Source: Nocardia kruczakiae NBRC 101016 (lineage in GTDB: Bacteria > Actinomycetota > Actinomycetes > Mycobacteriales > Mycobacteriaceae). From it: a stretch of 64,000 nt of DNA. Location of the stretch: contig NZ_BDBL01000021.1 of the NCBI RefSeq assembly GCF_001612965.1, positions 1 to 64,000 on the forward strand, written 5' to 3'. Positions 35,168 through 46,574 of the stretch are shown one piece after another (the first letter of the stretch is position 1; every line of letters begins with the position of its first letter). A model generated the notes under the pieces. That model did not search any database, had not been told where the DNA came from, and saw only the letters and a program-made list of their open reading frames with translations. A program made the position numbers and the translations under genes.

Positions 35168-36478
35168 TTGTCCGACATCACCATGCCCCGCCTCTCCGAC
35201 ACCATGGAAGACGGCGTCGTCGCCACCTGGCTCAAACAGGTCGGCGACACCGTCACCCGCGGCGAGGTACTCGCCGAAATCGAAACCGACAAGGCCCTGA
35301 TGGAACTCGAGGCCTACGACGACGGCATCCTCGAACGCATCATCGCCGCACCCGGAACCCGCGTGCCGATCGGCGAACCCATCGCCATACTCGGCGACGG
35401 CAGTGGGACCACTGCGCCATCCGCACCGCCGTCGACTGTTCAGCAGACCGAGACGGCATCGGCACGGCAGCACACCGAACAGCCGCAGGAGCCGGCCGAC
35501 ATCGCATCGGCACGACGGCAGATCGCCCAACAGCCCGGCCCTGCCGACGCGGCGACGGCAGGGTCCGCTGCGCCCTCCGCTTCAGACGCCGTCCGTCGCA
35601 AATCCTCGCCGTTGGCGCGCAAGATCGCGCAGGAACTCGGTGTCGACATCACGACCGTCACCGGAACCGGCCCCGGCGGCCGCATCACCCGACTCGACGT
35701 CGAAAACGCCCATGCGGCAAGCACTTCCGACATCGCGCAAACGACCGCCGCGCCGGAACATACGGAACCGGGCGCCCCGGCAACCGCCGACTACGACGAA
35801 ATACCGCTGACCACCATCCAGCGCGTGTCCGCCACTCGCCTGACCGAGAGCAAACAGCAGGCACCGCACATCTACCTGACCAGCGCCATCGACGTCACCG
35901 AACTCCTCGCCTTCCGCGTCCGGATCAACGAGACACTCGCCGACACCGGAACCGGGAAGGTCAGCGTCAACGATCTGCTCGTCAAAGCCGTCGCCACGGC
36001 ACTGCGCGCCAACCCCGCGGTCAACGTCTCCTTCGCCGGTGACACCCTGCGCCGCCACCACGGTATTCACCTCGGCGTCGCCGTCGCCACCCCCGCCGGC
36101 CTGCTCGTCCCGGTCATCCGCGACGCCGACCGCAAAACGGTGTCGGCCATCGCCGCCGAAAGCCGAGACAAGGCCGAACGCGCACGCGACCGCAAACTCC
36201 GCGCCGAGGAGATGACCGGCGGCACCTTCACCCTCTCCAATCTCGGCATGTACGGCATCGAGCATTTCACCGCCGTCATCAATCCGCCCGAGGCCGCCAT
36301 ACTCGCGATCGGCGCCGCCACCGACGGACTGCGACTCGACGGTGACGCGGTCGTGAGCCGAAAGGTCCTGCGCGTCACCATGTCCGCCGACCACCGCGCT
36401 ATCGACGGAGCCGTCGCCGCGCAATTCCTCGCCCAACTGAAGGACCTGATCGAGCACCCGCTGCGGATCGTGACCTAG
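35168..36478 (+). CDS. pdhC: Dihydrolipoamide acetyltransferase (E2)
   Basis: 436 residues from a TTG after GAGAGGAAAG. There is one lipoyl domain (1-77) with the lipoylated Lys in EIETDKALMELE, an Ala/Gln/Pro linker, a peripheral subunit-binding domain (SPLARKIAQELGVDITTV) and a catalytic domain from about 205. The active-site motif is DHRAIDGAVAAQFL, with His and Asp intact. It transfers acetyl groups to CoA. It uses the upstream E1 and E3 products. The housekeeping AceE in this window would use a different E2 encoded elsewhere. Confidence 0.92.
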   Translation: MSDITMPRLSDTMEDGVVATWLKQVGDTVTRGEVLAEIETDKALMELEAYDDGILERIIAAPGTRVPIGEPIAILGDGSGTTAPSAPPSTVQQTETASARQHTEQPQEPADIASARRQIAQQPGPADAATAGSAAPSASDAVRRKSSPLARKIAQELGVDITTVTGTGPGGRITRLDVENAHAASTSDIAQTTAAPEHTEPGAPATADYDEIPLTTIQRVSATRLTESKQQAPHIYLTSAIDVTELLAFRVRINETLADTGTGKVSVNDLLVKAVATALRANPAVNVSFAGDTLRRHHGIHLGVAVATPAGLLVPVIRDADRKTVSAIAAESRDKAERARDRKLRAEEMTGGTFTLSNLGMYGIEHFTAVINPPEAAILAIGAATDGLRLDGDAVVSRKVLRVTMSADHRAIDGAVAAQFLAQLKDLIEHPLRIVT

Positions 36479-36655
36479 CGTCACGACGATGTTCGCGGGC
36501 CCCGAGAGTTCCGGAAAATGATCTGACATGCGTTCGAACCGTTGAGTCGGCCGCGGGAACGGCGTTCAATCGAAGGGACGGTCCACGTAACGAGTCGGGG
36601 CACGAGAATCCTGTGGATCGCGTGCGCGCAGCGCGCTATACGGAGAGTGATCGAC

Positions 36656-36895
36656 ATGATGGGGACAATGCATCGAACCGCGGCGCGAGTGCTCATGGTG
36701 ACCGCCATCGCGGTCGCGCCGATACTGCCTGCCGCGCCGGCTCTGGCGGAACAGCCGGCCGGAGCACCGGCGGTTCAGGTGGCCCACGACACCGGCTGGT
36801 ACGGAAATCCCTGCAATTGGGGCTTCAACTGGCTGTATCCGCAGTGCTGGTTCGGCTGGGGTAACTACGACGGTTTCCACGGCTGGCTGTGGTAG
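36656..36895 (+). CDS. Small secreted Trp- and Gly-rich peptide
   Basis: 79 residues from the ATG at 36656 with GGAGAG upstream; the longer frame from 36542 is not needed. A signal peptide ends PALA before EQ. The mature part of about 47 residues is remarkable: seven Trp, several Gly/Asn/Tyr and two Cys within the last 35 residues (GWYGNPCNWGFNW then PQCWFGW). A disulfide-linked aromatic hairpin is likely. No enzyme motif. An antimicrobial, surface-anchoring or envelope role is possible but unsupported by known homologues. Confidence 0.65.
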   Translation: MMGTMHRTAARVLMVTAIAVAPILPAAPALAEQPAGAPAVQVAHDTGWYGNPCNWGFNWLYPQCWFGWGNYDGFHGWLW

Positions 36896-37079
36896 GCCGT
36901 TAGCCGCGGGGAGGGACAGGCCGGTCGCCGCTCGCGTGGCGACAGACGCTGTTGCGGCACAGCACATTTCCCGGACGTCGTCGTCAGCTCCGCGGCGCGT
37001 ATGTCTTCGGATAATGCGAAACGTCGACATGTGCACTGCGGGGCCGCCGCCGAGTCGGAGTGCGTTGTTACTGTTTCTC

Positions 37080-37916
37080 ATGACCAACGACGCGCACCGG
37101 CGTAGGGAACAGCTGCGCGAATTCCTCCGCAGTCGCCGAGAGCGGCTCACCCCCGCCGAGGTCGGGCTCGCGCCGGCCGGGCGGCGCCGCACACCGGGAC
37201 TGCGGCGTGAGGAGGTCGCGCAGCTCGCCGGGGTCGGCGTGTCCTGGTACACCTGGCTCGAGCAGGGGCGCGATATCAAGGTGTCGGCCGACGTGCTCGA
37301 CGCGGTCGCGATCGCACTGCGATTGACCGAATGGGAGCGGGCCCACCTGTATGTACTGTCAGGGATGAATCCGCCTCGGGCCGTGGGGAATCGGGACGCG
37401 CGGGTCACCGAGGAACTGCGGCATCTGCTGACGGTATGGGCGCCCCGGCCCGCGGTGCTGCGTGACCGCTACTGGAACATCCTGGCCGTCAACGACGGGG
37501 CGCGCACGGCCTTCGGCTACGACTGCGACGACTACAACTGCCTCGTCTCGTTTTTCACCAACGCGAGCTACCGGGAGATGCATCTGCACTGGACCGCCGC
37601 CGCACCGGCGGTCGTCGCCGCCTATCGTGCCGATGCGGCGCAGGGCGATCCCGAATTCGACCGGGTGATCACCGAACTCTCCACGATCAGTACCGAATTC
37701 GCCGAATTGTGGGCACGGCACGACGTGGGCGCCCCGACGCAGGCGGTACACGCGGTGCGCCATCCGGACGCGGGCGACCTGTACTTCGACACCACCACGC
37801 TGATCGTCGCGGACCATCCCGATCTGCATCTGGTGCTGTACAACCCGCGGCCGGGCACCGAGACCGAGCAGCGCCTGGGCCTGCTGACGCCGGAACGGTC
37901 GGCCGCACCCGCATAG
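37080..37916 (+). CDS. XRE-family regulator with MmyB-like ligand-binding domain
   Basis: 278 residues. The N-terminal helix-turn-helix runs RRREQLREFLRSRRERLTPAEVGLAPAGRRRTPGLRREEVAQLAGVGVSWYTWLEQGRDI, the signature of the MmyB-like XRE subgroup. The C-terminal part (W-N-I-L-A-V-N-D and GD-P-E-F) is a PAS-like lipid-binding MmyB domain. Members usually regulate a nearby short-chain dehydrogenase; the SDR at 37986 follows 69 bp downstream on the same strand, which supports that link. Confidence 0.88.
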   Translation: MTNDAHRRREQLREFLRSRRERLTPAEVGLAPAGRRRTPGLRREEVAQLAGVGVSWYTWLEQGRDIKVSADVLDAVAIALRLTEWERAHLYVLSGMNPPRAVGNRDARVTEELRHLLTVWAPRPAVLRDRYWNILAVNDGARTAFGYDCDDYNCLVSFFTNASYREMHLHWTAAAPAVVAAYRADAAQGDPEFDRVITELSTISTEFAELWARHDVGAPTQAVHAVRHPDAGDLYFDTTTLIVADHPDLHLVLYNPRPGTETEQRLGLLTPERSAAPA

Positions 37917-37985
37917 CCTGGTGGTCGTGATCCCACGTTGACCTCGCACTGGCTGTCCCGGGCGATCCTCGGCAGGCTTTTCGCC

Positions 37986-38744
37986 ATGGCACACAACAGA
38001 TTCGACGGCAAGACCACACTGATCACCGGCGGTACGAGCGGTATGGGACTGGCCACCGCGCGGCGGTTGCGCGACGAGGGCGCGCGGGTGATCGTCACCG
38101 GACGCGACCCGGCACGACTGGCCGCGGCGGCCGATGAACTCGGACCGGAGGCGCTCGCGATCGCCGCCGATACGACCGATCTCGCCGCTCTCGACGCCCT
38201 GTTCGACATCATCCAGACCAGGTACGGCAGGTTGGACGTGCTCTTCGTGAATGCCGGCATCGGATTCTTCCCGCCGACCGACGCGGTGACCGAGGCCGAC
38301 TTCGACCGGGTGGTCGGCGTCAACGTCAAAGGGGTCTTCTTCACGATCCAGAAGGCGATTCCGCTGCTGTCCGCCGGCGCGGCTGTCGTGATCAACGCCT
38401 CGTGGGCACTGCACCGCGGCATGCCGTTCGGCTCGCTGTACTCCGCGACCAAGGCCGCCGCGCACAATCTCGCGCGCACGCTCGCAGCGGAATTGGGCGG
38501 CAAGGGAATTCGGGTCAACTCGGTGAGCCCGGGATATATCGACACCCCCGCGCTGCGGTCCGAACTGCCCGCGGCCGCGCAGAGCGCTGTGGCCGGCGAT
38601 ATCGTCGCCGGACGGATCGGCTCGGCCGAAGACGTCGCCGATGCGGTGGCATTCCTCGCCTCGCACGAGGCGTCCTACATCACCGGCCAGGACCTGCTCG
38701 TCGACGGAGGCCTGGTGGGCCTGGTTCCGGGTGCGGCAACCTGA
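37986..38744 (+). CDS. Short-chain dehydrogenase/reductase
   Basis: 252 residues from the ATG at 37986. Classical SDR: NAD(P) site TGGTSGMG at 15-22, NAG (FVNAGIG) and the catalytic Ser-Tyr-Lys in SWALHRGMPFGSLYSATK (Y-x-x-x-K). C-terminal PGYIDTP, then TGQDLLVDGG. Gln/Arg near the end of strand two (VTGRDP) suggests NADP. Likely controlled by the XRE protein upstream. The substrate is an alcohol/ketone that cannot be predicted. Confidence 0.9.
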   Translation: MAHNRFDGKTTLITGGTSGMGLATARRLRDEGARVIVTGRDPARLAAAADELGPEALAIAADTTDLAALDALFDIIQTRYGRLDVLFVNAGIGFFPPTDAVTEADFDRVVGVNVKGVFFTIQKAIPLLSAGAAVVINASWALHRGMPFGSLYSATKAAAHNLARTLAAELGGKGIRVNSVSPGYIDTPALRSELPAAAQSAVAGDIVAGRIGSAEDVADAVAFLASHEASYITGQDLLVDGGLVGLVPGAAT

Positions 38745-38756
38745 CCGCTGCTGACT

Positions 38757-39107
38757 TCACGAAGCTCGATCGCCGTTCACAAAGTCCGGCAGGAGGGCGG
38801 GGTCACGACTGGGATTCCATGCGTAGTCCAGTGCTGCCAGCAGATGCTGCTTCAGCCCTCTCGTCTCCCTGTTGTCCGTACGGCCGGGAGCCAGCGCCGC
38901 CTGCAACATCTGCAGGAACCGTCGTCTGGCGACGCCGAAACGCACCAGCAACTCGCTGGAGTCGGCACCGCCGAACGGCGCCCACTGAATGGCGAATACG
39001 ACTATCGAGCGCGCATGCGGATCGAGATAGCCGTCTCTCTCGAGAAGCCGGCATTGCAGCAGCGAGGTCCGGACCCATGCCTGGCTGTAGCACCGCGCGA
39101 CCCCAGG
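38757..39107 (-). CDS. DUF3263-like small protein or remnant, start unresolved
   Basis: The frame is open from 39107 to the stop at 38757 and sits in the same frame directly behind the TGA of the Zn-ribbon gene. The peptide LDPHARSIVVFAIQWAPFGGADSSELLVRFGVARRRFLQML resembles the DUF3263 pattern (helix, W, G-G, F-G, RYYQ-like). There is no ATG or GTG before the conserved part; a TTG at 38951 or GTG at 38945 would cut it in half, and a CTG is possible. It may be a broken gene, a non-canonical start or a stop-codon read-through. DUF3263 function is unknown. Confidence 0.4.
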   Translation of the reverse strand, partial: PGVARCYSQAWVRTSLLQCRLLERDGYLDPHARSIVVFAIQWAPFGGADSSELLVRFGVARRRFLQMLQAALAPGRTDNRETRGLKQHLLAALDYAWNPSRDPALLPDFVNGDRAS

Positions 39108-39500
39108 TCACCGCGACGCATGGACTCGGCCGTCGGAGCCGGAGGAAGTCACCGATTCGCGGCGGCACTGCCGGTGCCGGCGATCGGCACACACCACGAA
39201 GACCGGAAACCTGCCGTCCCGCGAACGCGGCTGGAAATGCACACGCACCGGCCGATCCGCAAGCAACGGCACCTCCCCCTCCAGCGAGGTGTAGACCCAC
39301 GGGCCCTCGTCGAGTTCGACGATCGCGACCGTCGACTGAGCCAGCACACCACCCGCACCGGCACGTTCCACCACCCGCCAGGACACGATCGAACCCGCAC
39401 CCGACGACGGCACCCGTTCCAGGACATCCGACGCACACGAGGAACACCCCGCCGTCAGCGGCGCATACAACTTGTCACATTTCGCGCATCGCCGGATCAT
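39108..39500 (-). CDS. Zn-ribbon / OB-fold (DUF35-type) protein
   Basis: 130 residues from the ATG at 39500 with GAGG 5 bp before it. The N-terminal zinc ribbon has four Cys (RCAKC and GCSSC) and is followed by an OB-like domain (IVSWRVVERAG, AIVELDEGPWVYTSL, VRVHFQPRS). These proteins often pair with thiolases or act as acyl-CoA carriers' partners; no such gene is adjacent. The C-terminal 25 residues (RRHRQCRRESV onward) do not look conserved, hinting that the end has decayed. Confidence 0.7.
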   Translation of the reverse strand: MIRRCAKCDKLYAPLTAGCSSCASDVLERVPSSGAGSIVSWRVVERAGAGGVLAQSTVAIVELDEGPWVYTSLEGEVPLLADRPVRVHFQPRSRDGRFPVFVVCADRRHRQCRRESVTSSGSDGRVHASR

Positions 39501-39986
39501 CAAGACCTCTTCCGAGGTCCTCGTGCCGCTATGAGACCTGTTTTGAAGCTTGGGTGCAGACATCGAATCCTCCGCAACGTGGCCGACAGAACGCACTCCA
39601 GCCTCGTCACCGACGGGCACCACCGCGACGGTAGAACTACCCCTGCGTATACCTATTTCTCGGCAGTCGGCCTGCCGAGTGACACCGCGTCCCCCCGCCT
39701 CACCGGCCCCTCCGCGACGCCCGACGCGCCCTCCACAAACGCGGCCTCACATGCTCCCCGCAGGCAGAACCTGAAGGACCCGCACGGATTCAGCCCGATG
39801 CACTTACCACTTCCACTCCGTGGATCCGTGCCGCCTTCTGCATCCCGTCGTTCGCGGATAGCGGCTATCCTCACCGCATCGTCTCCAGCCACGCACCAGA
39901 GTCTTCGATCCGGACCGCGGACCAGATCGCCGCGCCTCGAGAAGCAAGGCGCTCGATGACGTTCGAGATACCGCCGGTAGAGCATG
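39501..39986. other. Intergenic stretch without a convincing gene
   Basis: About 490 bases between the Zn-ribbon gene and the tRNA terminator. The open frames here are short, Arg/Pro-rich shadows. A TATAC-containing AT-rich patch near 39645-39660 may be part of the Zn-ribbon promoter. Nothing else is recognisable. Confidence 0.6.
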
Positions 39987-40021
39987 AAAAAGCCTCTGAC
40001 CTGAGGTGTCAGATCAGAGGC
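39987..40021 (-). terminator. Rho-independent terminator of tRNA-Val
   Basis: On the minus strand GCCTCTGATCTGA pairs with TCAGGTCAGAGGC (13 pairs with one G-U) around a 4-base loop, then TTTTT. It starts 6 bases after the tRNA end. Confidence 0.9.
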
Positions 40022-40027
40022 CGGTAA

Positions 40028-40099
40028 TGGGCGCAGAGGGGTTCGAACCCCCGACCGCTGGTGTGTAAAACCAGTGCTCTACCACTGAGCTATACGCCC
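40028..40099 (-). tRNA. tRNA-Val (anticodon UAC)
   Basis: Acceptor stem GGGCGTA / TGCGCCC, D-arm GCTC-AGTGGTA-GAGC, anticodon stem CTGGT / ACCAG with loop TTTACAC (anticodon TAC), and T-arm with TTCGAAC. The discriminator is A and CCA is not encoded. The length is 72 with a short variable loop. It reads GUA and related valine codons. Confidence 0.95.
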
Positions 40100-40102
40100 G
40101 GA

Positions 40103-40127
40103 CTTCACCGGCCGGGCGGCGGTGAAG
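40103..40127 (-). terminator. Possible hairpin after ahpE
   Basis: CTTCACCG and CGGTGAAG arms around 9 bases, between the peroxiredoxin stop and the tRNA. No U-tract. Confidence 0.35.
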
Positions 40128-40173
40128 ATGGTGTGCTGCGCGGGGCCGGGTGTCCGGGTCCGTGCGCGGCGGT

Positions 40174-40638
40174 TCATGAATCTAGTGCAGTGAGCGCTTT
40201 CTCCCAAGCCGCCTGGTCACGGGGCTCTCCGGGGCCGTTCATTTCGGCGAACCGGATGATTCCGTCCTTGTCCACGACGAAGGTGCCGCGGTTGGGGAAG
40301 CCGGTTTTGTCGTTGAAGACACCGTAGGCCTGGGTGACGGCGCCGTGCGGCCAGAAGTCCGACAGCAGCGGGAAGGTGTAGCCCTGCTCGGCCGCCCAGA
40401 TCTTGTGGGTGGGCGGGGGTCCGACGGAGATGGCGAGGATCTCGGCGTTGTCGTTCTGGAACTTGGGCAGTTCGTCGCGCACCTTGCACAGCTCACCCTG
40501 GCAGATGCCGGTGAACGCCAATGGGTAGAACACGATCAGGACGTTCTTGTGGCCCCGGTAATCGGCGAGGCTCACATCCTGGTTGTTCTGATCCTTCAGC
40601 GTGAAATCCGGTGCGGCCGTACCCACTTCGAGCGGCAT
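40174..40638 (-). CDS. ahpE: Peroxiredoxin, AhpE/BCP family
   Basis: 154 residues, very close in sequence to M. tuberculosis AhpE (Rv2238c) as I recall it: the FPL-AFTGICQGEL region and SVGPPPTHKIWA are shared. The peroxidatic Cys46 lies in TGICQGE, with conserved Pro39/Thr43. Unlike the mycobacterial protein, which has Asp there, a second Cys follows five residues later (Cys51). This is the resolving-Cys position of atypical 2-Cys BCP enzymes. It reduces hydroperoxides or peroxynitrite in the cytoplasm. The neighbours on the minus strand (DUF3052, then a lipoprotein) match the mycobacterial order. Confidence 0.92.
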   Translation of the reverse strand: MPLEVGTAAPDFTLKDQNNQDVSLADYRGHKNVLIVFYPLAFTGICQGELCKVRDELPKFQNDNAEILAISVGPPPTHKIWAAEQGYTFPLLSDFWPHGAVTQAYGVFNDKTGFPNRGTFVVDKDGIIRFAEMNGPGEPRDQAAWEKALTALDS

Positions 40639-40717
40639 GCGCAGTCCTCCTGTCTTCGACGGCGGGCTGTTCCGGTACTCGGCGGCCGCCCGTGCGAAAC
40701 AATAGTCACGCGGTGGG

Positions 40718-41140
40718 TCAGCGCTGCTTCGAGGGCGTCTTGGGCTGCATCAGCTTGGTGCCGGTCCAGGTGCCGAGGCTGACCGGTGTGGTCGACGTCA
40801 ACCCCGCGGTGGGGGCGGATTCGGCGATCTCGCTGGGATCGACATGCCCGGGCCGGCCGGTCTTGGGGGTGAGCACCCACACGACACCGTCCTCGGCGAG
40901 CGGACCGATGGCATCCATCAGTTCGTCGACCAGGTCGCCGTCTCCGTCGCGCCACCACAGCAGTACGACGTCGATCACCTCGTCGGTGTCCTCGTCGAGT
41001 AGTTCGGAGCCGATGGCATCCTCGACAGACGCCCTCAACTCGTCTGCGGTGTCCTCGTCCCAGCCCAACTCCTGAACCGCCATGCCGTGGGCAATGCCAA
41101 GCTTCTGAGCGTAGTTCTGCGCGTCCGCCGCGGCGACCAC
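40718..41140 (-). CDS. DUF3052 protein (Rv2239c homologue)
   Basis: 140 residues from a GTG at 41140 with GAGGAGG upstream; the longer frame from 41203 begins before that site. ADAQNYAQKLGIAHG then ELLDEDTDEVIDVVLLWWRDGDGDLVDELMDAI is the DUF3052 core, followed by VWVLTPKTGRPGHVDPSEI. The family is small, acidic, actinobacterial and uncharacterised. In Mycobacterium it also sits between ahpE and aceE's upstream neighbour. It may be co-transcribed with ahpE, 79 bp downstream. Confidence 0.88.
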   Translation of the reverse strand: MVAAADAQNYAQKLGIAHGMAVQELGWDEDTADELRASVEDAIGSELLDEDTDEVIDVVLLWWRDGDGDLVDELMDAIGPLAEDGVVWVLTPKTGRPGHVDPSEIAESAPTAGLTSTTPVSLGTWTGTKLMQPKTPSKQR

Positions 41141-41317
41141 GGTGGTGTCCTCCTCAACTCCCGACAACAGATAGTTGCAAGCGAACATGGTTATCGGCCG
41201 CAACGCAAGCCGATCCGCTCAAATAACCTCCGAAATGTCGCGGATGCATGCCCCGGGACGAAGCGTGCAGAGGCGGTTCGCAACGCCCTGAGCGGCCCCG
41301 GGACATCCGTTTCCCGG

Positions 41318-41875
41318 CTATCGCGCCGGGCATGCGGTACGCACCGCGTTCAGCGCGTCGTTGACTCGCTTACTGGCGTCGTTGAGCGTGCCGACGGGTG
41401 CGGTGTAGGTCATCTTGCGGGATTCGCCGGCCAGTCCGCGGGCGGCGTTCACATAGTCGGTGAACTTCTGCGCGAGATCCGCGGGTAACGCGTCGCCGGC
41501 GGCGGTGACCCGTCCCTCCACCGTCCGCGCGGCGTCCTCGAGGGTCTGGGCGGCGGCATCGCGCTTGGCGTCCTGGTCGGGGGCGTTCGCATCGTGCGCG
41601 TCGACGAAGTCGTTGTACTTCGTCACCGCGGCGCCGGTGGTCTCACGGAACGGTGTGCAGTTGTCGGCGACGGCTTTCGTCTGCGCGGCAGCCTTTTTCG
41701 ACGAGGTGGCCGCGGCCGAGGACGACGCCATCTCGGTGCGGAACGCGGCCGCGTCCGCCTGGTTCACCGTCGCGGTACCGTGGACAGCGGTAGAGCATCC
41801 TGCCACCACCAGTCCGGTGCCGACCGCCAAGGTCGCGCACATCAGTCCGAACCCACGTGGGTTCAGCAGTTTCAT
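41318..41875 (-). CDS. Putative lipoprotein (Rv2240c position)
   Basis: 185 residues from the ATG at 41875 with GGGAGG upstream. A signal peptide ends in the lipobox VAGC (Cys at about 27), so the protein is probably lipid-anchored outside the membrane. The rest is Ala/Thr/Lys-rich helix with two further Cys (NCTPF and TACPAR). It occupies the place of Rv2240c and diverges from aceE across a 238-bp promoter region. Function unknown. Confidence 0.75.
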   Translation of the reverse strand: MKLLNPRGFGLMCATLAVGTGLVVAGCSTAVHGTATVNQADAAAFRTEMASSSAAATSSKKAAAQTKAVADNCTPFRETTGAAVTKYNDFVDAHDANAPDQDAKRDAAAQTLEDAARTVEGRVTAAGDALPADLAQKFTDYVNAARGLAGESRKMTYTAPVGTLNDASKRVNDALNAVRTACPAR

Positions 41876-42113
41876 CGTCCTCCCCGCTTCTCGAGCAGTC
41901 GAAAGAGTGTCCTGTGGCGAGCTTCGCTGCAACGAGCGTCACAGCCTAGCGAACGGTACTGGATTTACGGCTGACATGATGACCTGGGACGCATCATCGA
42001 CAAGGATGTGAGGTGCGCCCCAAACCGTGAGCGACGGACGGCCCGCACACCAGCGGTGCTGCCCGGGGTTAGAGCCATCAGCTTGTCCACCCCCTGTACG
42101 AGGAGCATTGATT
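41876..42113. promoter_or_regulatory. Divergent intergenic region upstream of aceE
   Basis: 238 bp between the lipoprotein and aceE starts. It carries the aceE ribosome site (CGAGGAGC) near 42099-42106. No clear operator palindrome was found by eye. Confidence 0.4.
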
Positions 42114-45038
<2,925 letters not shown>

Positions 45039-45043
45039 CCGGT

Positions 45044-45074
45044 CCGGTAGGGGCGCGAATCGCGCCCCTACCGG
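45044..45074 (+). terminator. Strong GC hairpin after aceE
   Basis: Perfect 14-bp arms CCGGTAGGGGCGCG / CGCGCCCCTACCGG around AAT, 5 bp after the aceE stop. GGGGTT follows with no U-run. It separates aceE from mabR. Confidence 0.75.
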
Positions 45075-45117
45075 GGGGTTGCGGAGACCGACCAGCGCGA
45101 TGACGGAATATTGAACA

Positions 45118-46446
45118 GTGGAACGTAAACCGCCGCGGCCTCGCCGGGTTTCCGAGGGGTCGTCCGAGCACGAGGTCTATCTGCCGACCGGGGCCCTGTC
45201 ACCCAATCGGCAAACCCGCGATCCGCTGCCGGACACCCTGCTGAAACGGGTGAAGCAGTTCTCCGGGCGGTTGTCCACCGAGGCGATCGCCTCGATGGAG
45301 GACCGGCTACCGTTCTTCGGCGACCTGGACGCCGCCCAGCGCGCGGGCGTGCAGATGCTGGTGCAGACCGCGGTGGTCAATTTCCTGGAGTGGTTGCAGG
45401 ATCCGGAAAGCGATATCCGCTTCAGCCTCGACGCCTTCCAGGTGATCCCGCAGGATTTGGCCCGGCGGCTGACCCTGCGCCAGACCGTCGACATGGTCCG
45501 CGTGGCGATGGAGTTCTTCGAGCAGTGGCTGCCGGCGCTGGCCCGCAACGACCGCCAGCTGGTGGCGCTCACCGAGGCGGTGCTGCGCTACGGCCGCGAA
45601 CTCGGTTTCGCCGCGGCCTCGGTCTACGCCTCGGCGGCCGAATCCCGCGGCGCCTGGGACACCCGCCTGGAGGCGCTGGTCGTCGACGCCGTGGTACGCG
45701 GCGACACCGGCGCCGAAATGCTCTCGCGCGCGGCCACATTGAACTGGGACGCCACCGCCGCGGCGACGGTGCTGGTCGGTACGCCACCGAAAGATCAAGT
45801 GGCCGTGGTGAGTTCGGTACACGTCATCGCCGCCCGGCACGGCCGCGCGGCACTGGCCGTCGTGCAGGGTTCGCGGTTGGTGATGGTGGTCAGCGGCAAT
45901 CTCGGTGACACCGGCTACCCCTCGCCGTTCCTGATGGATCTGCTCGCCGAGGCGTTTTCCGACGGTCCCGTCGTGATCGGCCCGACCATGCGCACGCTGT
46001 CCGCGGCCCACGTCAGCGCGGTGGAGGCGATGGCCGGAATGGAGGCCGTGGTGGGCTGGCGGGCGGCGCCGCGACCGGTGCACGCCTCCGAACTTCTGCC
46101 CGAGCGAGCACTGCTCGGCGATCGGGCTGCGGTCGACGCTCTGAACGAGTATCTTGTGCTACCGTTGGCCGCCGCCGGGTCGGCCTTGTCGGACACTCTC
46201 GACGCCTACCTCGATTGCGGTGGAGCGGTCGAGACATGCGCCCGGCAGCTGTTCGTTCATCCAAATACGGTCCGCTATCGACTCAAGCGCATCGCCGAGG
46301 TCACGGGCCGGGATCCGATGAATCCTCGTGACGCCTATGTGCTCCGAATCGCGGCAACAGTAGGTCGTTTGACACGAACCCGTAACGAATCGTCAACACC
46401 TGCCCCAGAAGACTCGCAGGCAACTTTCTACGAAGATCGCCTGTAA
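45118..46446 (+). CDS. mabR: PucR-type activator of FAS-II genes (MabR/FasR homologue)
   Basis: 442 residues from a GTG. The C-terminal helix-turn-helix CGGAVETCARQLFVHPNTVRYRLKRIAEVTGRDPMNPRDAY is the PucR/CdaR type. The gene occupies the position of Rv2242 (MabR) and Streptomyces FasR directly upstream of fabD. Those proteins bind acyl-CoA and set transcription of the fabD-acp-kas operon (family knowledge). Its site here is probably the repeat at 46488. The N-terminal part is unique to the MabR group. Confidence 0.9.
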   Translation: MERKPPRPRRVSEGSSEHEVYLPTGALSPNRQTRDPLPDTLLKRVKQFSGRLSTEAIASMEDRLPFFGDLDAAQRAGVQMLVQTAVVNFLEWLQDPESDIRFSLDAFQVIPQDLARRLTLRQTVDMVRVAMEFFEQWLPALARNDRQLVALTEAVLRYGRELGFAAASVYASAAESRGAWDTRLEALVVDAVVRGDTGAEMLSRAATLNWDATAAATVLVGTPPKDQVAVVSSVHVIAARHGRAALAVVQGSRLVMVVSGNLGDTGYPSPFLMDLLAEAFSDGPVVIGPTMRTLSAAHVSAVEAMAGMEAVVGWRAAPRPVHASELLPERALLGDRAAVDALNEYLVLPLAAAGSALSDTLDAYLDCGGAVETCARQLFVHPNTVRYRLKRIAEVTGRDPMNPRDAYVLRIAATVGRLTRTRNESSTPAPEDSQATFYEDRL

Positions 46447-46487
46447 CGGACATCGGGGCGCGGTCGATCGCCACAACCCACGTGCCG

Positions 46488-46508
46488 TTTTGTGGGGTCC
46501 ACACAAAA
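46488..46508. promoter_or_regulatory. Probable MabR operator upstream of fabD
   Basis: TTTTGTG and CACAAAA arms with a 7-base centre, 66 bp before the fabD GTG. A TTTTGTT at 46561 may be a further half site. Confidence 0.65.
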
Positions 46509-46574
46509 GCGTCGCTCAAACATCATCGGCGCCGACATCTCCACGGAGCCTCCTCACAGTGTTTTGTTAGAGGC

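Noticed and set aside
39108..39110. TGA as a selenocysteine codon
   Set aside because: No SECIS-like hairpin or selenoprotein context is seen; simple stop or decay is likelier.
39653..39985. 110-residue frame before the tRNA terminator
   Set aside because: No ribosome site or conserved pattern; overlaps a region that looks non-coding.
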